A DNA stretch of 64,000 bases, taken from assembly GCA_036426205.1 (NCBI GenBank), contig CM071586.1:12605224-12669223 (forward strand), read 5' to 3'. The stretch's first letter is position 1. Each line of letters begins with the position of its first letter. The DNA is from Ascaphus truei. Its lineage: Eukaryota > Chordata > Amphibia > Anura > Ascaphidae. Below the pieces are notes generated by a model. That model worked only from the letters and a program-made list of their open reading frames with translations, was not told where the DNA came from and searched no databases. Both the position numbers and the translations under genes were made by a program. Of the stretch, positions 42,546 through 54,933 are shown piece after piece.

Positions 42546-43008
42546 TGTTGCAGGATACATGCAACTACACACGTGGGTTTCTTGACAAGGCTGTTTTATT
42601 TTGCCTTGAAAAATATACAGCACACAAAACAAAAATAGCTCTTTTTCAGCAACAAACGAAAATGGCTTTTCCTTCAGAAACCGAACAAAACAGTTTCTCT
42701 TTGCAGACAGTTTATATATATATGCAGCTAACCTTTTTCTATGCAGGGGACAGACAGTTCACAGTTTCACTACTTTGCTACTCAGACCTTGTTTCCAGGA
42801 ATCACTTTATCAGCTTACTCCTCTCTCATCAACAGCAAAAGCTCCATGTGTCTACAACCTGGGTTTTAACACACCTTGATTAGGCAGCTTGGATCCAACT
42901 AATTGTCCTGAGGTTCCCAGCTGAAGTTTAACCTAGTCAGTGCTGCACTGCAGACTAGACATAGGTTTTCCAGGCATATAACTGGTGGCTTTTATTTACC
43001 CTGTCACA
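42546..43008 (-). repeat. 5' LTR of Gmr1-like element
   Basis: 463 bp, TG..CA bounded. Near-identity with the 3' LTR indicates a fairly recent insertion. Confidence 0.88.
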
Positions 43009-43180
43009 GAGTCCCAGGTATAAGATGGGATGCCCAGTTAATGCCCTGATCACTCAGATACTGGTATAGGGGTTCTCGGGGTGCTCCAGCTATGTGATGA
43101 TTTGAAAAGTCTAAGTCAGGTTTGCAGTGTGTGGGGGATATGACTAGTGGGAATAAAAGTACAGATTCTCATTCTATCCC

Positions 43181-45052
43181 TGTGACGGTAGCTTTGAGAC
43201 AGGCTATAATAATACACACCAAATATATAACTGGGTTGAACTGAACGAGACTTAGATATGATAAAATATAATTTATTCCTTGAAAAAGGTGAACACACGA
43301 GATATACAAATAACAGACAAAATATGGACACTTACTTAAAGGTTAGGACAAGAAAGCCATCAGGATACAGGATGGGCCATTTCTTCCATAATTCAGTTTC
43401 AGATGTTGACATCACAGCAATACATGAAGATCATGCATGAAGATACATGAAGACTATACATGAAGACAATTGAGTAAGGGCGGACTCTGACTTATATACC
43501 ATTTCAACCCTTCTCTTACACTCAAGGCGCCGAGCTGTCTAGCAAAAATCTCTTTGAAGCAGATATTGGCTTCCATTGTAAGTGTGAAGTATCACACTTC
43601 AAAACACTCAGTTCCTTGGTTCCTGCCCCCAGTATAAACAATTAGGGCAGTTATCCTTTGATCACTGGGCTATGTTAATTCTTGCAGGATGCTCTCCCTG
43701 CTCTATTAGCATAGCAGATGGGGGTCTGCATTGTCAGAGCAGACCCAAAACCCCATATACATTTTAATACCTACACATATTAAAATACCCGATTCTGGTA
43801 GGTCCAGCAGGTCCAAACTTTCCAGACATTAATGCCGGAAGTGGTACACTATATGGTCCAAATTTCAGCCCGTTACGACCTTCGGAACCGGAGTTATACA
43901 AATATCACCTAAACCGTTTCAAATTTTATTATAAAAATCTCCGCTAAAATTAAATCTCAGCGTTTCACCAAATCCCCATTGAAAACAACGGGCTCCGCCG
44001 CCATGGGTTTTAATGGAGCAACTACGCCATTGTAGTCAATGGAGTTTCCCGCCATAGACTTTCAATGGAGGAACCGCCGCCATTGAAGTCTATGAGAAAA
44101 TCCACAAATCTTTACCTTCGTCCACACTCCGTCTGGTTGGTCTGAGGGGGCTGGGAATGGGCATGCATTAAAGCCGGAACCTTGGCTATATGCCACCCAA
44201 ATCCCATCCCTCTGGTCATTCCAGAACCGGAGATATGGACTTACACATTTCAACATTTTACACTTAGTCGTTTTTTCACCATGCAGCTTTTCCCCATTGG
44301 AATCAATGGCCGGCACCCCCATTGACAATGCATGGCACCCGCCGCCATTAGATTCAATGGTGCGACACTCCTCCGCTCGACCCTTTACGGGGGTCCCTCA
44401 TTCCCGGACCCGGTGTGGATCGTGTGTGGGGGTTCCAAGGGGTTAGGGACAAAAAGAACTTTATTCCCAGGGGCCCTAGAACCCAACATTCCCACGCCAA
44501 TTGTCGTTGAACTTGACCGTAGTGATTAAACTCTTTTAAAAGACATTTATCCGCTTTTGCTGTCTGCGGTTTGGATGGCTGCCAACCTGTTCCTCGAGGC
44601 CGGCATTGAGGAATCTCCATTGAAGTCAATGAGCCCATTGACTTACAATGGGAAACCGCCGCTCCTCCTCTCGGACGCCACCTGCTGGTCGTCGCTGGAA
44701 AACAGGTCCAAAACCGCTACTTCTGCCATTAGAAAGCATGGAGGCTCAATGGCGACCTATGGACGGCTGCAAAATGGAGCCTTAAAGGCAGGAAAATTAC
44801 ACAAAGGGCTATAATCACTATTTTAACATTAACCCCTTCCCTCCCGCATCAACCCTCGTATATGTGTGAGTGCAAAAACCAGGATAACACAATACATTTA
44901 CACAGGGGAATAAACATTTGGATATTGAAGCGAGGCAAAACACATTACTGGACCTCAGTCCAGTTAACCCCTTGCTTCCCTGATGAGAGTAGAGGGTGGC
45001 CAAATGGGGTGTAACCGCTTTAATCCCAGGCCAAATCCTCTCTATCATGACA
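43181..45052 (-). mobile_element. Solo LTR with ATCCC target duplication
   Basis: Plus orientation TGTGACGGTAGC..CTATCATGACA, flanked by ATCCC at 43176-43180 and 45053-45057. It splits the older LTR piece 43009-43175 from its continuation at 45058 (confirmed by 53740-53800, which is continuous there). The interior carries many near-palindromic CCATTG..CAATGG units. No coding sequence. Confidence 0.85.
43970..44660. repeat. Cluster of CCATTG-N-CAATGG palindromes
   Basis: At least eight short units such as CCATTGTAGTCAATGG, CCATTGAAGTCTATGA, CCATTGGAATCAATGG and CCATTGAAGTCAATGA, spaced irregularly within the solo LTR and often next to CCGCCGCC. Confidence 0.7.
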
Positions 45053-46058
45053 ATCCCTCATAACCAAAAGACTTAGACAGTATAACAGTGTAAAGCATAT
45101 TTTATTTAACAGGTATGTTTAAAGTATATAATGTTTACGCACGGTATATGAGCTAGTGACTTCCAGGTCCACGGTTCTGACAGACGATGTGGCTACCAAG
45201 CCTGGTGCCATCAAGTCTGCTCGGGTACTGGACATGAAAGCCTCAGAGGTTACCAAGGTGTGAAAGCCATTTAGGTACCGGGGTTATGCTCAAGTACTCA
45301 CGTCCTCGGATGCATGGAAGCCATCAGACCACCATTTGCCCCAGGCCAGATTGTGAGGCGCGTAACTCATCAGGTGGCTTCTGCCTGACAAGTGGCAGAG
45401 GGGCCAGGTTGGTGCATGCCCTTGTCAGAATCTGAATCCACGCTTGCCTGGCTTAGATAGACTGGCAGCGCTCTGTTAGGCTGGTAGGAGTCTTCCCACG
45501 CTCGGATTGGCTGTAATATTTCATGAATGAACTCTGAAATACTATAAGAAACCCTCAGCCAATCCTGAAGAGAGATTCTAAGTGCAAGAACAGCAGCTGT
45601 ACATTTGAAACGACCAAAACATGCTCTCTGAGAAATAGCAGCAAGGCGGCTTCAGAAATTTAAGGGCCAAGTCCTGAGAATAGAACGCAGCGGTCGCAGC
45701 TGGGATTACAAGCCGAAAACAGTTCCAGGACATTTGGTACTAACTCCCCGTCAAGGGATTTCGTAACCTCCGGATTAAAGAGAGCCGTGGCGTCAGGAAC
45801 TTCATGCCGATTTGAGTTCCAGGACATTTTGGGCCAAGTCCCGGTCAACTTAAAGACTTTGTTTTCTGTTCTATTTTATCTAGGAATGTCTAGTTTTGTA
45901 GCCCAGACCCCCCAGTAAATGTGTTTTCTTCTGTATTTTGTAATCCACTGTGTGTACGTCTGTTTCAATGGAATAAATGACAATTTGTTTTACTATCTTG
46001 TTTTGCTCAGTGAATGATCCTGGTAAAAAGGTGTAAATACCTGGTCTCCAGTGAAACA
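45053..46058 (+). mobile_element. Gmr1-family LTR piece, right part
   Basis: Complementary in blocks to 53740-52990 and 50690-50429 (for example CCTGGAACTCAAATCGGCAT on the complement). Ends TGCTCAGTGAATGATCCTGG and GGTCTCCAGTGAAACA. It is the end of the LTR that begins near 38640. Confidence 0.7.
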
Positions 46059-46662
46059 GCGCCACAGTGGATACCCTGCGGGTGCAACACCGATCACCGT
46101 CTTGGGGAACGTGAGGCATGGCACAAGGGTGGCACCATCAGCCTGCATGGAGGCTATCAAGGAGGTAGGATCCCCAGCATCAGCTTGACTGATCTCTCCC
46201 TCTGCCGCCTTGGTGCTCAGCTTTCTCTCCAGGAGGAGAGTGTCAGCTCTTGGTAGTGCCTGAGTTACCGGCACTCCAGCGGGGTTTGGGACCTGCTTCT
46301 GACTGTGCCCATGGAGCTGGGTACCTGCACCTCACTCCGGGGTATCAGAAACCCCTTACTCGGAGAGAGGAGGGGTATTGTGTACCGCAACATCCAGTGC
46401 TATTTCGTCAGACCATAATCCGCACACCTGGCAACCACAGACGTCCTATCCCAGTAACAGTCCTCTGAGTAAGCCATCTTCACCCTGTGGCACTAAACTA
46501 AGTGACAAGAACCAGTGTGATTCCCTGCTTTGTATAGCGTGTGCACGACACCACTTGTTTTGAGAGCTTGCAATCCGCAGCTCACTTTGTACTATAATTC
46601 CCCGCAGGAAATTATAGCCCAAAGCCCAATGATCCATTCCCCTGCCACGCGAAAAAAAAGCC
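46059..46662. mobile_element. Retroelement leader sequence between opposed LTRs
   Basis: The right part, read on the minus strand, is the leader next to the LTR at 46663 (GGCTTTTTTTTCGCGTGG, then GCGGGGAATTATAG and GAGAGCTTGCAATC analogues). The left part may be leader of the plus-oriented LTR (GCGCCACAGTGGATACC). No Gag frame can be followed. Confidence 0.45.
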
Positions 46663-47577
46663 TGTCACGGGAGACCAGGACTTTTAACACATTTATACCG
46701 GGATCTTTCACTAGGCAAAACAAGGTGGTTGAATAAAATGAGGGTTATTCAGGTAAACTTGCGTACACACAATGAAATACAAAATACAGATAGAATGTAC
46801 ACTGTTACTGGGGTATGGGGGCTGAAATAGACTTTCCTAGTTGCAGGGCGCGTGCTTCAGCAAAACGCTTACCCTGTACCCTCCACGTCACTGGAGTATG
46901 CCTGGAACAAGTAACCTTATTCCTCAGAACTGGTCCTCCACTAGACTAGGCCTCCCTGGCACCTCAATGCCCCTGGGAAACCCAACCAGTGCTTCACTGG
47001 ACCAGTCCCAAGATTATCTGTAAATCTGTAGACAGAGACAGAATGTGATTGCGACAGCCCCTTTCATAGACTTCTGTGTCCTATGTTTAACATGAACAGG
47101 GACTTCTTGCCACTCAGAGCGTGGGAACTTTTCCCACCAGCCAACCAGAGCGGGGATCATCTGGCTGATTATGTCAGAGGAAGGGGCGTGCCAAGCCTCA
47201 CAGAGCGCAATCATGGCCACCTACCAGGCTCCACAGTGTTTCAGAGAACAAAGATGGCTTTTGGGCCTGTTCCTCTGCCCCTCCATGCTAAACCAAATGG
47301 CCCGACACCTCTGGACATCCTGGTTCTCCTTTCAGCTCAGATGTCTATGCAGACACCCTGGCACCTATGCAAATGCTCAGGCTGACTGCATTTTTATTTA
47401 TATATACAGTATAACACACAATGAACCATAGTTTAATAAAGTATAAACCTTGGAGAACCTTATTTATGTGTGGGAAAATGGTTTGGGATACATGGGCTCG
47501 AAAACCAGGAGTCTGGGGAACTCTGTGCAGCCCAATGTAATTCACCCTGCGTACCCACAAATAGTGAGTACGTGACA
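46663..47577 (-). mobile_element. LTR of Gmr1-like family, 0.9 kb subfamily
   Basis: TGTCACGGGAGACC..GTACGTGACA, with its leader to the left. Shorter than its relatives. Non-coding. Confidence 0.65.
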
Positions 47578-48189
47578 GTGATATAATAGGCGCGAACACC
47601 TCAATATTAATAATAAAAAATACATAAATATAACAACAATATTATGTGATCAAAATGAGTGAATATGTGATAAAACATCTGAAATCCCAGCTCAAACCCT
47701 CCGGTGGGACCTGTCTTCACAGGTTCCAAAACACAAGAATGATTGTCAGGAAATCCAGGGGGAGCATATGGGAGAGAAGAAAACAGCAACACACACAATA
47801 TAAGTGTAGACGTAGGAACACACTGGGAGTATAAAGATGGTAATCTTGGCTCTATGTCCAGCCTACTCACAGGAAAACGATGTTCAATGGGCGTTTAAGG
47901 GAATAATCCCAACAGAATGCAAATGAGTCCCTTCCCTCCGATGTCACCGAGATAGATATGTGCTCCAACGATATAAAGAGAGATAAGAACTACATAGCAC
48001 AGATCAATAAAAGAAATTAACTTTATAATAAAATATGAAAAACGCACTCACAATGGTGCCAGTAAAAAAAGCATGTATCACATAATAGTGAACCACAGAT
48101 TCGATCACAATGTCTCTCCAGAACCGCCTGCAGTGTGACATCACCAGCGCGACCAGGTTAGCCACGAGTGTGCCGACACGGTGAGACCA
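47578..48189. other. A-rich interspersed sequence downstream of zinc-finger gene
   Basis: Starts GTGATATAATAGGCGCGAAC and ends CACGGTGAGACC, directly before the 3' UTR shared with array A. Absent from the equivalent place in array A (9790-9820), so it is an insertion. Class unknown. Confidence 0.35.
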
Positions 48190-48358
48190 ATTCCCAAACA
48201 TTTTCTTTATTTCTTGTTAATCAGGACATTTTTGCAGAAAATAAGTGCAAATTGAACATTCTAAAAACAAAACACCTAAAAACAGGGTTTCCTATCATGA
48301 ACAGGTTTTCACAATAAGACTACATTTGAAAACAAAGTCTTTCCCACATTCATTGCAT
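48190..48358 (-). other. 3' UTR of KRAB zinc-finger gene
   Basis: Matches 9810-9950 near array A. One degenerate finger-like stretch (AAGTCTTTCCCACATTCATTG, complement) lies right after the stop, out of use. Confidence 0.6.
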
Positions 48359-49602
48359 TTATAAGGCTTCTCTCCTGTGTGCTCTGAGATGTACAGCAAG
48401 ATTAGATTTGCGGGTGAAGTGTTTCCCACATTCTTTGCATTTGTGAACATTCTCTCCTGTGTGTGTTTTCTGATGTACAGTAAGACTAGATTTCAAAGTA
48501 AACCGTTTCCCACATTCTGTGCATTTATGAGGCTTCTCTCCTGTGTGTGTTATCTGATGAACAATAAGACTAGATTTGTAAGTAAACTGTTTCTCACATT
48601 CATTGCATTTATGAGGCTTCTCTCCTGTGTGCGTTTTCTGATGTTTAACAAGATTAGATTTGCGGTTGAACTGTTTCCCACATTCATTGCATTTATGTGG
48701 CTTCTCTCCTGTGTGCGTTTTCTGATGTGTAATAAGATACGATTTGAGATTGAAGTGTTTCCCACATTCATTGCACTTGTGAGACTTCTCTCCTGTGTGC
48801 GTTTTCTGATGTTTAACAAGATTAGATTTGCGGCTGAAGTGTTTCCCACATTCATTGCATTTATGTGGCTTCTCTCCTGTGTGCGTTTTCTGATGTGCAA
48901 TAAGATACGATTTGAGCTTGAAGTGTTTCCCACAATCATTGCACTTGTGAGACTTCTCTCCTGTGTGTGTTTTCTGATGTACAATAAGATCAGTTTTGAA
49001 AGTATACTGTTTCTCACATTCATTGCACTTATGAGACTTCTCTCCTGTGTGTATTTTCTGATGTACAATAAGATAAGATTTGCGAGTGAAGTATTTCCCA
49101 CATTCATTGCATTTATGAGGCTTTTCTCCCGTGTGTGTTCTCTGATGTATAATAAGATACGATTTTAAAATAAACTGTTTCCCACATTCATTGCATTTAT
49201 GAGGCTTCTCTCCCGTGTGTGTTCTCTGATGTGTAATAAGATACGATTTTAAAGTAAACTGTTTCCCACATTCATTACATTTATGAGGCTTCTCTCCTGT
49301 GTGTGTTTTCTGATGTACATTAAGATAAGATTTGTTAGCAAAGTGCCTCCCACATTCATTGCATTTATGAGGCTTCTCTCCTGTGTGCGTTTTCTGATGT
49401 ACAATAAGATGAGATTTGCGAGTGAAGTGTTTCCCACATTCATTGCATTTATGACACTTCCACTCTGAGGGGAAATTGATATTTTCCATTGTCCTATCTG
49501 TTGAACACGCTGCAGGGTGAATCCAGCTCATGGTTCCATCTGTTGGAAGGAAATGCACAGTGAGTGTATCATAACAGTGAGTGTAATCTAACATTTCATT
49601 CA
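48359..49602 (-). CDS. KRAB zinc-finger gene, last exon (13 C2H2 fingers)
   Basis: Acceptor CTCATAG ends at 49603. The exon opens with the two bases that complete a valine codon ([12 protein letters not shown]), a linker to FPSEWKC, then thirteen tandem C2H2 fingers of 28 residues joined by [14 protein letters not shown], and ends [14 protein letters not shown]. Every finger keeps both cysteines and both histidines, so this is a sequence-specific nuclear DNA-binding protein, likely a repressor through its KRAB exon. Residues before the first His of each helix vary (for example RKSHLIV, LKSYLIT, RKSNLVK), as expected for differing DNA contacts. Array A at 11257-12745 is its paralogue. Confidence 0.93.
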
Positions 49603-49619
49603 CTATGAGCATCATTTGA

Positions 49620-50428
49620 CAATGAGGGGTATTGGCTTTTTGGTTGCAACATTTTTGAGTTTGGTTATATGTTCTATGACACTTTATGTATTGGCTGTCC
49701 TCTCTCTATATGTAATCATTACAAAGACAATTCAGAACTTGAATATGGAAACAAAAGAAATAGAAAAAAAAGACTCCTCTCCATGCTTCTAAATAATATC
49801 ACCACCCTGTAAGGTAAAGGCGATGCTCCTAAAGAGGGGCCACAGGACTTCCCGGTGTGCCGCTCCCCATTGGTAGCAATCACATGTTCGGGGATCTTCC
49901 CCAGAGTGACATACAGAAGCAGAGGGGGCTCTGATCAACCCAGAGAAAACTGGCATTTTAAGGATGATTTACCTTGAATGACACGAGGACCTAAAGTATG
50001 GCATAACTGGTCCTCAGCCATAGCAGGTACATTATTAGAGTAATCTAAAAGTTAAAATAACAAAAGACAAAAATGCCCAATGCTACATCCAATGTGACAA
50101 AATACATACTGCAATACTTCAGTGCTGATATTCTCATGAGCAAGGGTCATTTAGTTAAACCCTTTGGCCAAAGCATTATAAGCCTGTAGCCACGTCACAG
50201 CATAACCAAATTGCAGGTCCTTACACTACCTGATAAAATTCTCATCATTCCGGTTGCTCTGCTATTTTGAACAGAGCAACTTTGAAAAGCCCACCCTAGC
50301 TTCATCAACTCAAGTCACAAAATCGTCTGGTTCTCTGACTGGTGTTTCTCCTTACATACCCTCCGCTAAGCTATCTTCAGCATGGAGAAAGGAGTAGCGA
50401 CTAGAGCGTGGGAATTCGTCCTCACTAG
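49620..50428 (-). other. Last intron of KRAB zinc-finger gene, near part
   Basis: Unique-looking sequence with no ORF or repeat I can name. Confidence 0.4.
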
Positions 50429-51526
50429 TGTCACGGGAGACCAGGGATTTACACCTTTATACCAGGATCATATCACTGAGCAAAACTAAGTAGTAAAACA
50501 AATTGCAATTTATTCCTTAGAAACAGACATACACAAAATGGATTACAATATACAGGAGAAAACACACTTACTGGGGGTCTGGGATACAAAACTAAACTTT
50601 CCTAGTTTAAATAGTCCATAAAAAAAAGTCTTTAGTTTAACCGGGACTCAGCCCGAAAAGTCCTGGAACTCAAATCGGCATTTATGCAACTGTATTTGTA
50701 ACCATGAATTATATGTATTACCAGCTGATAAACCCGGCGTTGCCCGGGATAACATTTTCCCGGTCCCCCTCGCTCTACGCTCACCCCCCTCCTTTCACAT
50801 CTCCATTCTCCCCCACCACTTCTTCACAGCTCCGATTCCCCCCCCTTCACAGGTCCGATTCCCCCCCCCCCCGCCTTCAAAGCTCGGCGGCGGTTCACTG
50901 GGGGGGTGGCCGGGAGGGTTGTGATTCCCGCCCCTTCACAGCTAGGTGGCGTCTCCCTGGGTGGGCGGGTTGGAATCCACCCCACCCCCTTCAGAGGTTA
51001 GCGGCGGTGGCTCACCTTTGGTTAGTGATTTTCTCCCCCCCCCCTTCAGAGCTCGGCAGCAGTGGGTCGCTGGGGGGGCGGGAGGGTTAATTCTCCCCCC
51101 CCCGTCTTAGGCGGGAGGGTTGTGCGGCTCACTGCAGGTGGGTTAGTGACAGGGTGCGGCGGCACCCTGCAGGTATCTCTGCGGCGGCTGACTTTGGGTG
51201 CGGTGTGTATTGTATGTCTTTATTTATATAGCGCCATTAATGTACATAGCGCTTAAGGAGGTGTGACAGGGGGGTGGCGGCAGTGGACTTACTGTGGGGC
51301 GGGGTGTCCGCTGCGGTGGTGGGCAAGAGCAGGATCATCAACAGAAAGCATGGGGCCCAGGACAAATGAAAGGAGCGGGGCACCCCACACCCCCCCAGCC
51401 CATAGCACACCTACCAGGGAAAAATATTTTTTAGCGCACAACTTGAACGTAACTGTTTTCTTATTGTCATACCGAAAAAAAGATTACAATGCAACATGTT
51501 TCTTTTTATATTTTCCACACAAGACA

Positions 51527-51640
51527 GGTGACTGAGTGGGTGCGCGGGTGGGTGACTGAGTGGGTGCGCGGGTGGGTGACTGAGTGGGTGCGCGGGTGGG
51601 TGACTGAGTGGGTGCGCGGGTGGGTGACTGAGTGACTGGA
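51527..51640 (+). repeat. 24-bp minisatellite, about five units
   Basis: Perfect or near-perfect units of GTGACTGAGTGGGTGCGCGG plus GTGG. Confidence 0.9.
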
Positions 51641-52290
51641 AGGCAGGAGCAGGGGGTGAAGGCAAGAGTGGGGGGGGTGAAAGGCAAGAGTGGGGGGGGG
51701 TTGGTGAAAGGCAAGAGGGGGGGGGTGAAGGCAAGAGTGGGGGGGGGTGAAAGGCAAGAGGGGGGGGTGAAAGGCAAGAGTGGGGGGTGTGAAAGGCAAG
51801 AGTGGCGGGGTGAAAGGCAAGAGGGGGGTGAAGGCAAGAGGGGGGGGGAAGCATGAAGGCAAGAGGGGGGGGTGAAGGCAAGAGTGGGGGGGTGAAGGCA
51901 CAAGAGTGGGGGGGTTGAAGGCAAGAGTGGGGGGGTGGTGAAGGCAAGAGTGGGGGGGTGAAGGCACAAGAGTGGGGGGGGGGGAAGGCAAGAGTGGGGG
52001 GGGGTGAAGGAAGAGGGGGGGGGGGGGGGGGGGTGAAGGCAAGAGGGGGGGGGGTGAAAGGCAAGAGTGGGGGGGGGTGGTGAAAGGAAAGAGTGGGAAG
52101 GGGGGTGAAAGGCAAGAGTGGGGGGGTGAAAGGCAAGAGCGGGGGGGGTGAAAGGCAAGAGCGGGAGGGTGAAAGGCAGGAGGGGGGTGAAAAGCAAGAG
52201 CGGAGGGGGGGTGAAAAGCAAGAGCGGAGGGGGGGTGAAAGGCAGGGGCGGTGGGGGTGAAAGGCAGGAGCGGGCGGGCATGCTAGTGGC
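51641..52290 (+). repeat. GGCAAGAG(T)GGGGGGGTGAAA minisatellite
   Basis: About 30 units of 18-25 bp with variable G runs (up to about 20 G at 52013-52033). Strong potential for G-quadruplexes and for assembly length error. Confidence 0.88.
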
Positions 52291-54586
52291 GGCAGCGGGC
52301 GAGAGGCGACGGCCTGGAGTGTGCGGCGTGCGGGAGAGGTGAGCGGCAGGGAGAGAGGCGACGGCCGGAAGTGTATGCGGCGTGCGGGCGGGAGAGAGGC
52401 GGCAGGGAGAGAGGCAACGGTCGGGCGTGATAGCGGTCGGAGATGCAACTGCTTGGAGTGGTGGTGTGAGGGACTGGTGATGCGGGGGGCCGGTGGCGGT
52501 GAGAAGGGCTGATGGTGCGGTTCGAGGGGAGTGGTAATGCGGCGGTGTGAGGGACTGATCCTGCGGGGGTGCGGATGGAGGTTGCGGCCCGGGTGTAGGG
52601 TGTGGCTGGTGGGTTTCAGCGGCAGATGGCGGGCCGGGTGTGAGGTGCGGCTGAGGTGGAGAATCTGCGGCTGCACTGCGCTCATAGGGGCACGCGGTGT
52701 AGCCGTGGAGGGCGGGACACACGGGGGACGGGTACACCGGCCAGTGAGAGCCGTGAGGGGGGTGGGACACAGGGGGGGGGGGGGGTGAGCAAATGAGAGC
52801 CATGGGAGGACGGCTGGCCCACGGACCGACGGACCAACGGACCAATCAGATTGCCCCTAGACACGGACATACAATGGTTTCAAAAATATATATATAGATT
52901 TGTCTTAACTCTGTGCCCAGGACATACTTGAAAACGAGAGGTAACTCTCAATGTATTACTTCCTGGTAAAATATTTTATAAATAAATGAGTTTCCAGACG
53001 CCACCGCTCTATCTCTTCCGGAGATGCCAAAATCCCTTGACCATGAGATAGTAGAAAATGTCCTGGTACTCTTTTCGGCGTGTAGTTCCAGCCGCGACCG
53101 CTACGTTCTCTTCTCAGAATTTGGCCCCGAAAAGTGGAACTTAGAAAATTTCTTGACTCGAACATCTCTGAAGCCGGTCACTGCTATTTCTCCAAGAGCA
53201 TCTTTTGGTGAGTTCAAACTTGCTGCTGCTGTTTTGGCGCTTAGAATCTGCGGTCCGGATTGGCTGCTGGGCTTCTTATAGTATTTCAGATTCATTCATG
53301 AAATACTACAACCAATCCGAGCCTGGAAACATTACAACCATCCAATCAGAGGGCTGACAGTCTTCTAAAGCCGGGCAAGCAGTTCTTCTGACTGTAACAA
53401 GGGCATGGGCGAGTTCGCCACCTTAGCCACTTGTTATTCAGAAGCCACCCGATGGGTTAGGTGCCTCCAAGTGTGGGAAGGCTAATGCTAGCCGCGATGG
53501 CTTGCATTGTTTCCCGGACGTGGGTACTCCAGTCTACCATCCTGTCCAAATTGCTGTAACACCTCTGGCAGCATCTGTGGCTTTCGAGTACGGACAGGCA
53601 GACTTAGCGGCACCACAAATTGGTAGCCCACTAGCACCCCTCAGAGTACCGTCTTTAAAAGTCCCAGCTTATAAGTATAATACATTTACAAACATCACAG
53701 TTTAATAAAAATATAGTTTTACACTTTTATCTTTGCTATGTCTTTTGGGCTTTGAGGGGTAGAAGGGGACTATATACTTTTATATCCAATAGCCATATCC
53801 CCCAAACACTGTAAACCTGACAGACTGTAAAAACCTTATAGCCACATTGGCTAGTAAACATTTTATGAAACAGAAGAAAAGTGGGAAATATTTCTCATAC
53901 GTCCCACAGTGAAATGAAAAGATGCTTAGCTTCAATCTCAGACCTGTGGCTCCTTCCCTTTAACAAAAAGAATTTTCTTTAGATCCAAAAAACGCTTAGG
54001 TACACTCTCAGGGCTGTATCTCTTTCCTTTACTGAAACTAGGACTTAGGTTTCATAAAACCTCTCGCAGCTTAATATACAGTTGGAGAAACCCCCCAGAA
54101 CCTCTATACTGATTCTGGGGTACCTGGGCATGTACTGGGGAACCCTCACTAACTTAGGGAACCTTGACAGTACCCAGGATACATAAATCCCTATGCCGTC
54201 ATTTACCTTTCTGGTCTGTGCTGAAGCAGGGAGACCTGGCGTGGAGTCGCGTAACTGTTTTCAACATATGTCCCCAGGACTCTGACCTGATTCCAGATAC
54301 ATTTATTGGGGTAACCAGCAACTCTGGACCCCTTCTACCTAGACACATTCTGACAACACTTTTACCGCAAAGTTCCCCCTGAAACTCGTAGCCTGAGAAT
54401 CTCCACTGGTTAGCACTCCTGGAAAGGTAAAACACACATAAAATCTTTATTGTCATACAGCTACATTCATTGCAGGCACAATACACAGGTTGAAGAGCAC
54501 ACACTCTAAAACCTGAAAAAGGGCTCAGAGGTAACCAGCCGGCATAATACTTTTATTGATGGTCTGGTTACCCCTTCACCGTCACA

Positions 54587-54933
54587 ACCATCCAATAGGA
54601 ATTGGAGCTCGTGCTTTGGCTGATGTTAGAGGAGGGGGCGTGCCAAGGTGGCTCTGTATGCCCGTGGGCGGGACATATGAATTGATCAATGGGAAACGTG
54701 CCGACATTCTGCCGCTTCCCCCAGTCAACCCATTGCCACCTACTGAACAGACCAGAGTGTCCTCCCCGCATGGGGTCTATGTTCTCCGGACTCAGTACTC
54801 CGCCCAGCCACATAGCACCCAACACCTCAACATCCGTCTCCTCTTTGAACTACGGACTCTATGCAGGCATGCTGGCACCTTAAGCAGAAAAAAAAACCTG
54901 CACCTCTCTCACCAACTGGAAGTTCACATAGAA
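54587..54933. other. Intron spacer
   Basis: No gene or named repeat. Contains GAGGAGGGGGCGTGCCAAG, similar to 47180-47200. Confidence 0.3.

Larger units (their letters stand above)
38882..43008 (-). mobile_element. Gmr1-like Ty3/gypsy retrotransposon, near-complete outline
   Basis: LTRs 42546-43008 (5') and 38882-39356 (3'), both TGTGACAGGG..CCTGCAACA on the minus strand and highly similar, with short indels. Flanks GGGTC and GAGTC are a likely 5-bp target duplication with one change. A purine tract (complement of 39357-39366, AGGGGAGGAA) sits just before the 3' LTR. The internal region encodes a frameshifted Gag start and one 950-codon frame with SCAN-like capsid, zinc knuckle, protease, integrase zinc domain, RT and RNase H. 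Confidence 0.9.
50690..52986. mobile_element. G-rich composite insertion within the LTR
   Basis: Left end includes AAACCCGGCGTTGCCCGGGA, a sequence often seen near the ends of interspersed repeats. The right end holds ATATATATATAGATTT and then CTTGAAAACGAGAGGTAACTC and TTACTTCCTGGTAAAATATT, which looks like a SINE or LINE tail. At 51209 TTTATTTATATAGCGCCATT is a repeat motif common in frog DNA. The middle is minisatellite. The long proline-rich frames on the minus strand are products of this composition. Confidence 0.5.
50429..54586 (-). mobile_element. Gmr1-family LTR in the zinc-finger intron, interrupted
   Basis: Plus orientation TGTCACGGGAGACC..CTTCACCGTCACA. The LTR sequence jumps from AACTCAAATCGGCAT (about 50689) to TCCAGACGCCACCGC (52990); the copy at 45053-46058 is continuous there (complement CGGCATGAAGTTCCTGACGC). 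The inserted 2.3 kb is a G-rich block. No matching target duplication was found outside the LTR. Confidence 0.75.

Noticed and set aside
48377..49168. 263-codon plus-strand frame with repeated [11 protein letters not shown] units
   Set aside because: Antisense shadow of the zinc-finger array. The repeat period is the 84-bp finger unit.
51411..52845. Two overlapping proline-rich frames of 424 and 453 codons on the minus strand
   Set aside because: They are produced by the G-rich minisatellite, exist in several frames at once and show no domain.
50429..54586. A 5-bp target duplication around the intronic LTR
   Set aside because: Flanks ACTAG and ACCAT do not match, so the insertion is supported only by family comparison.
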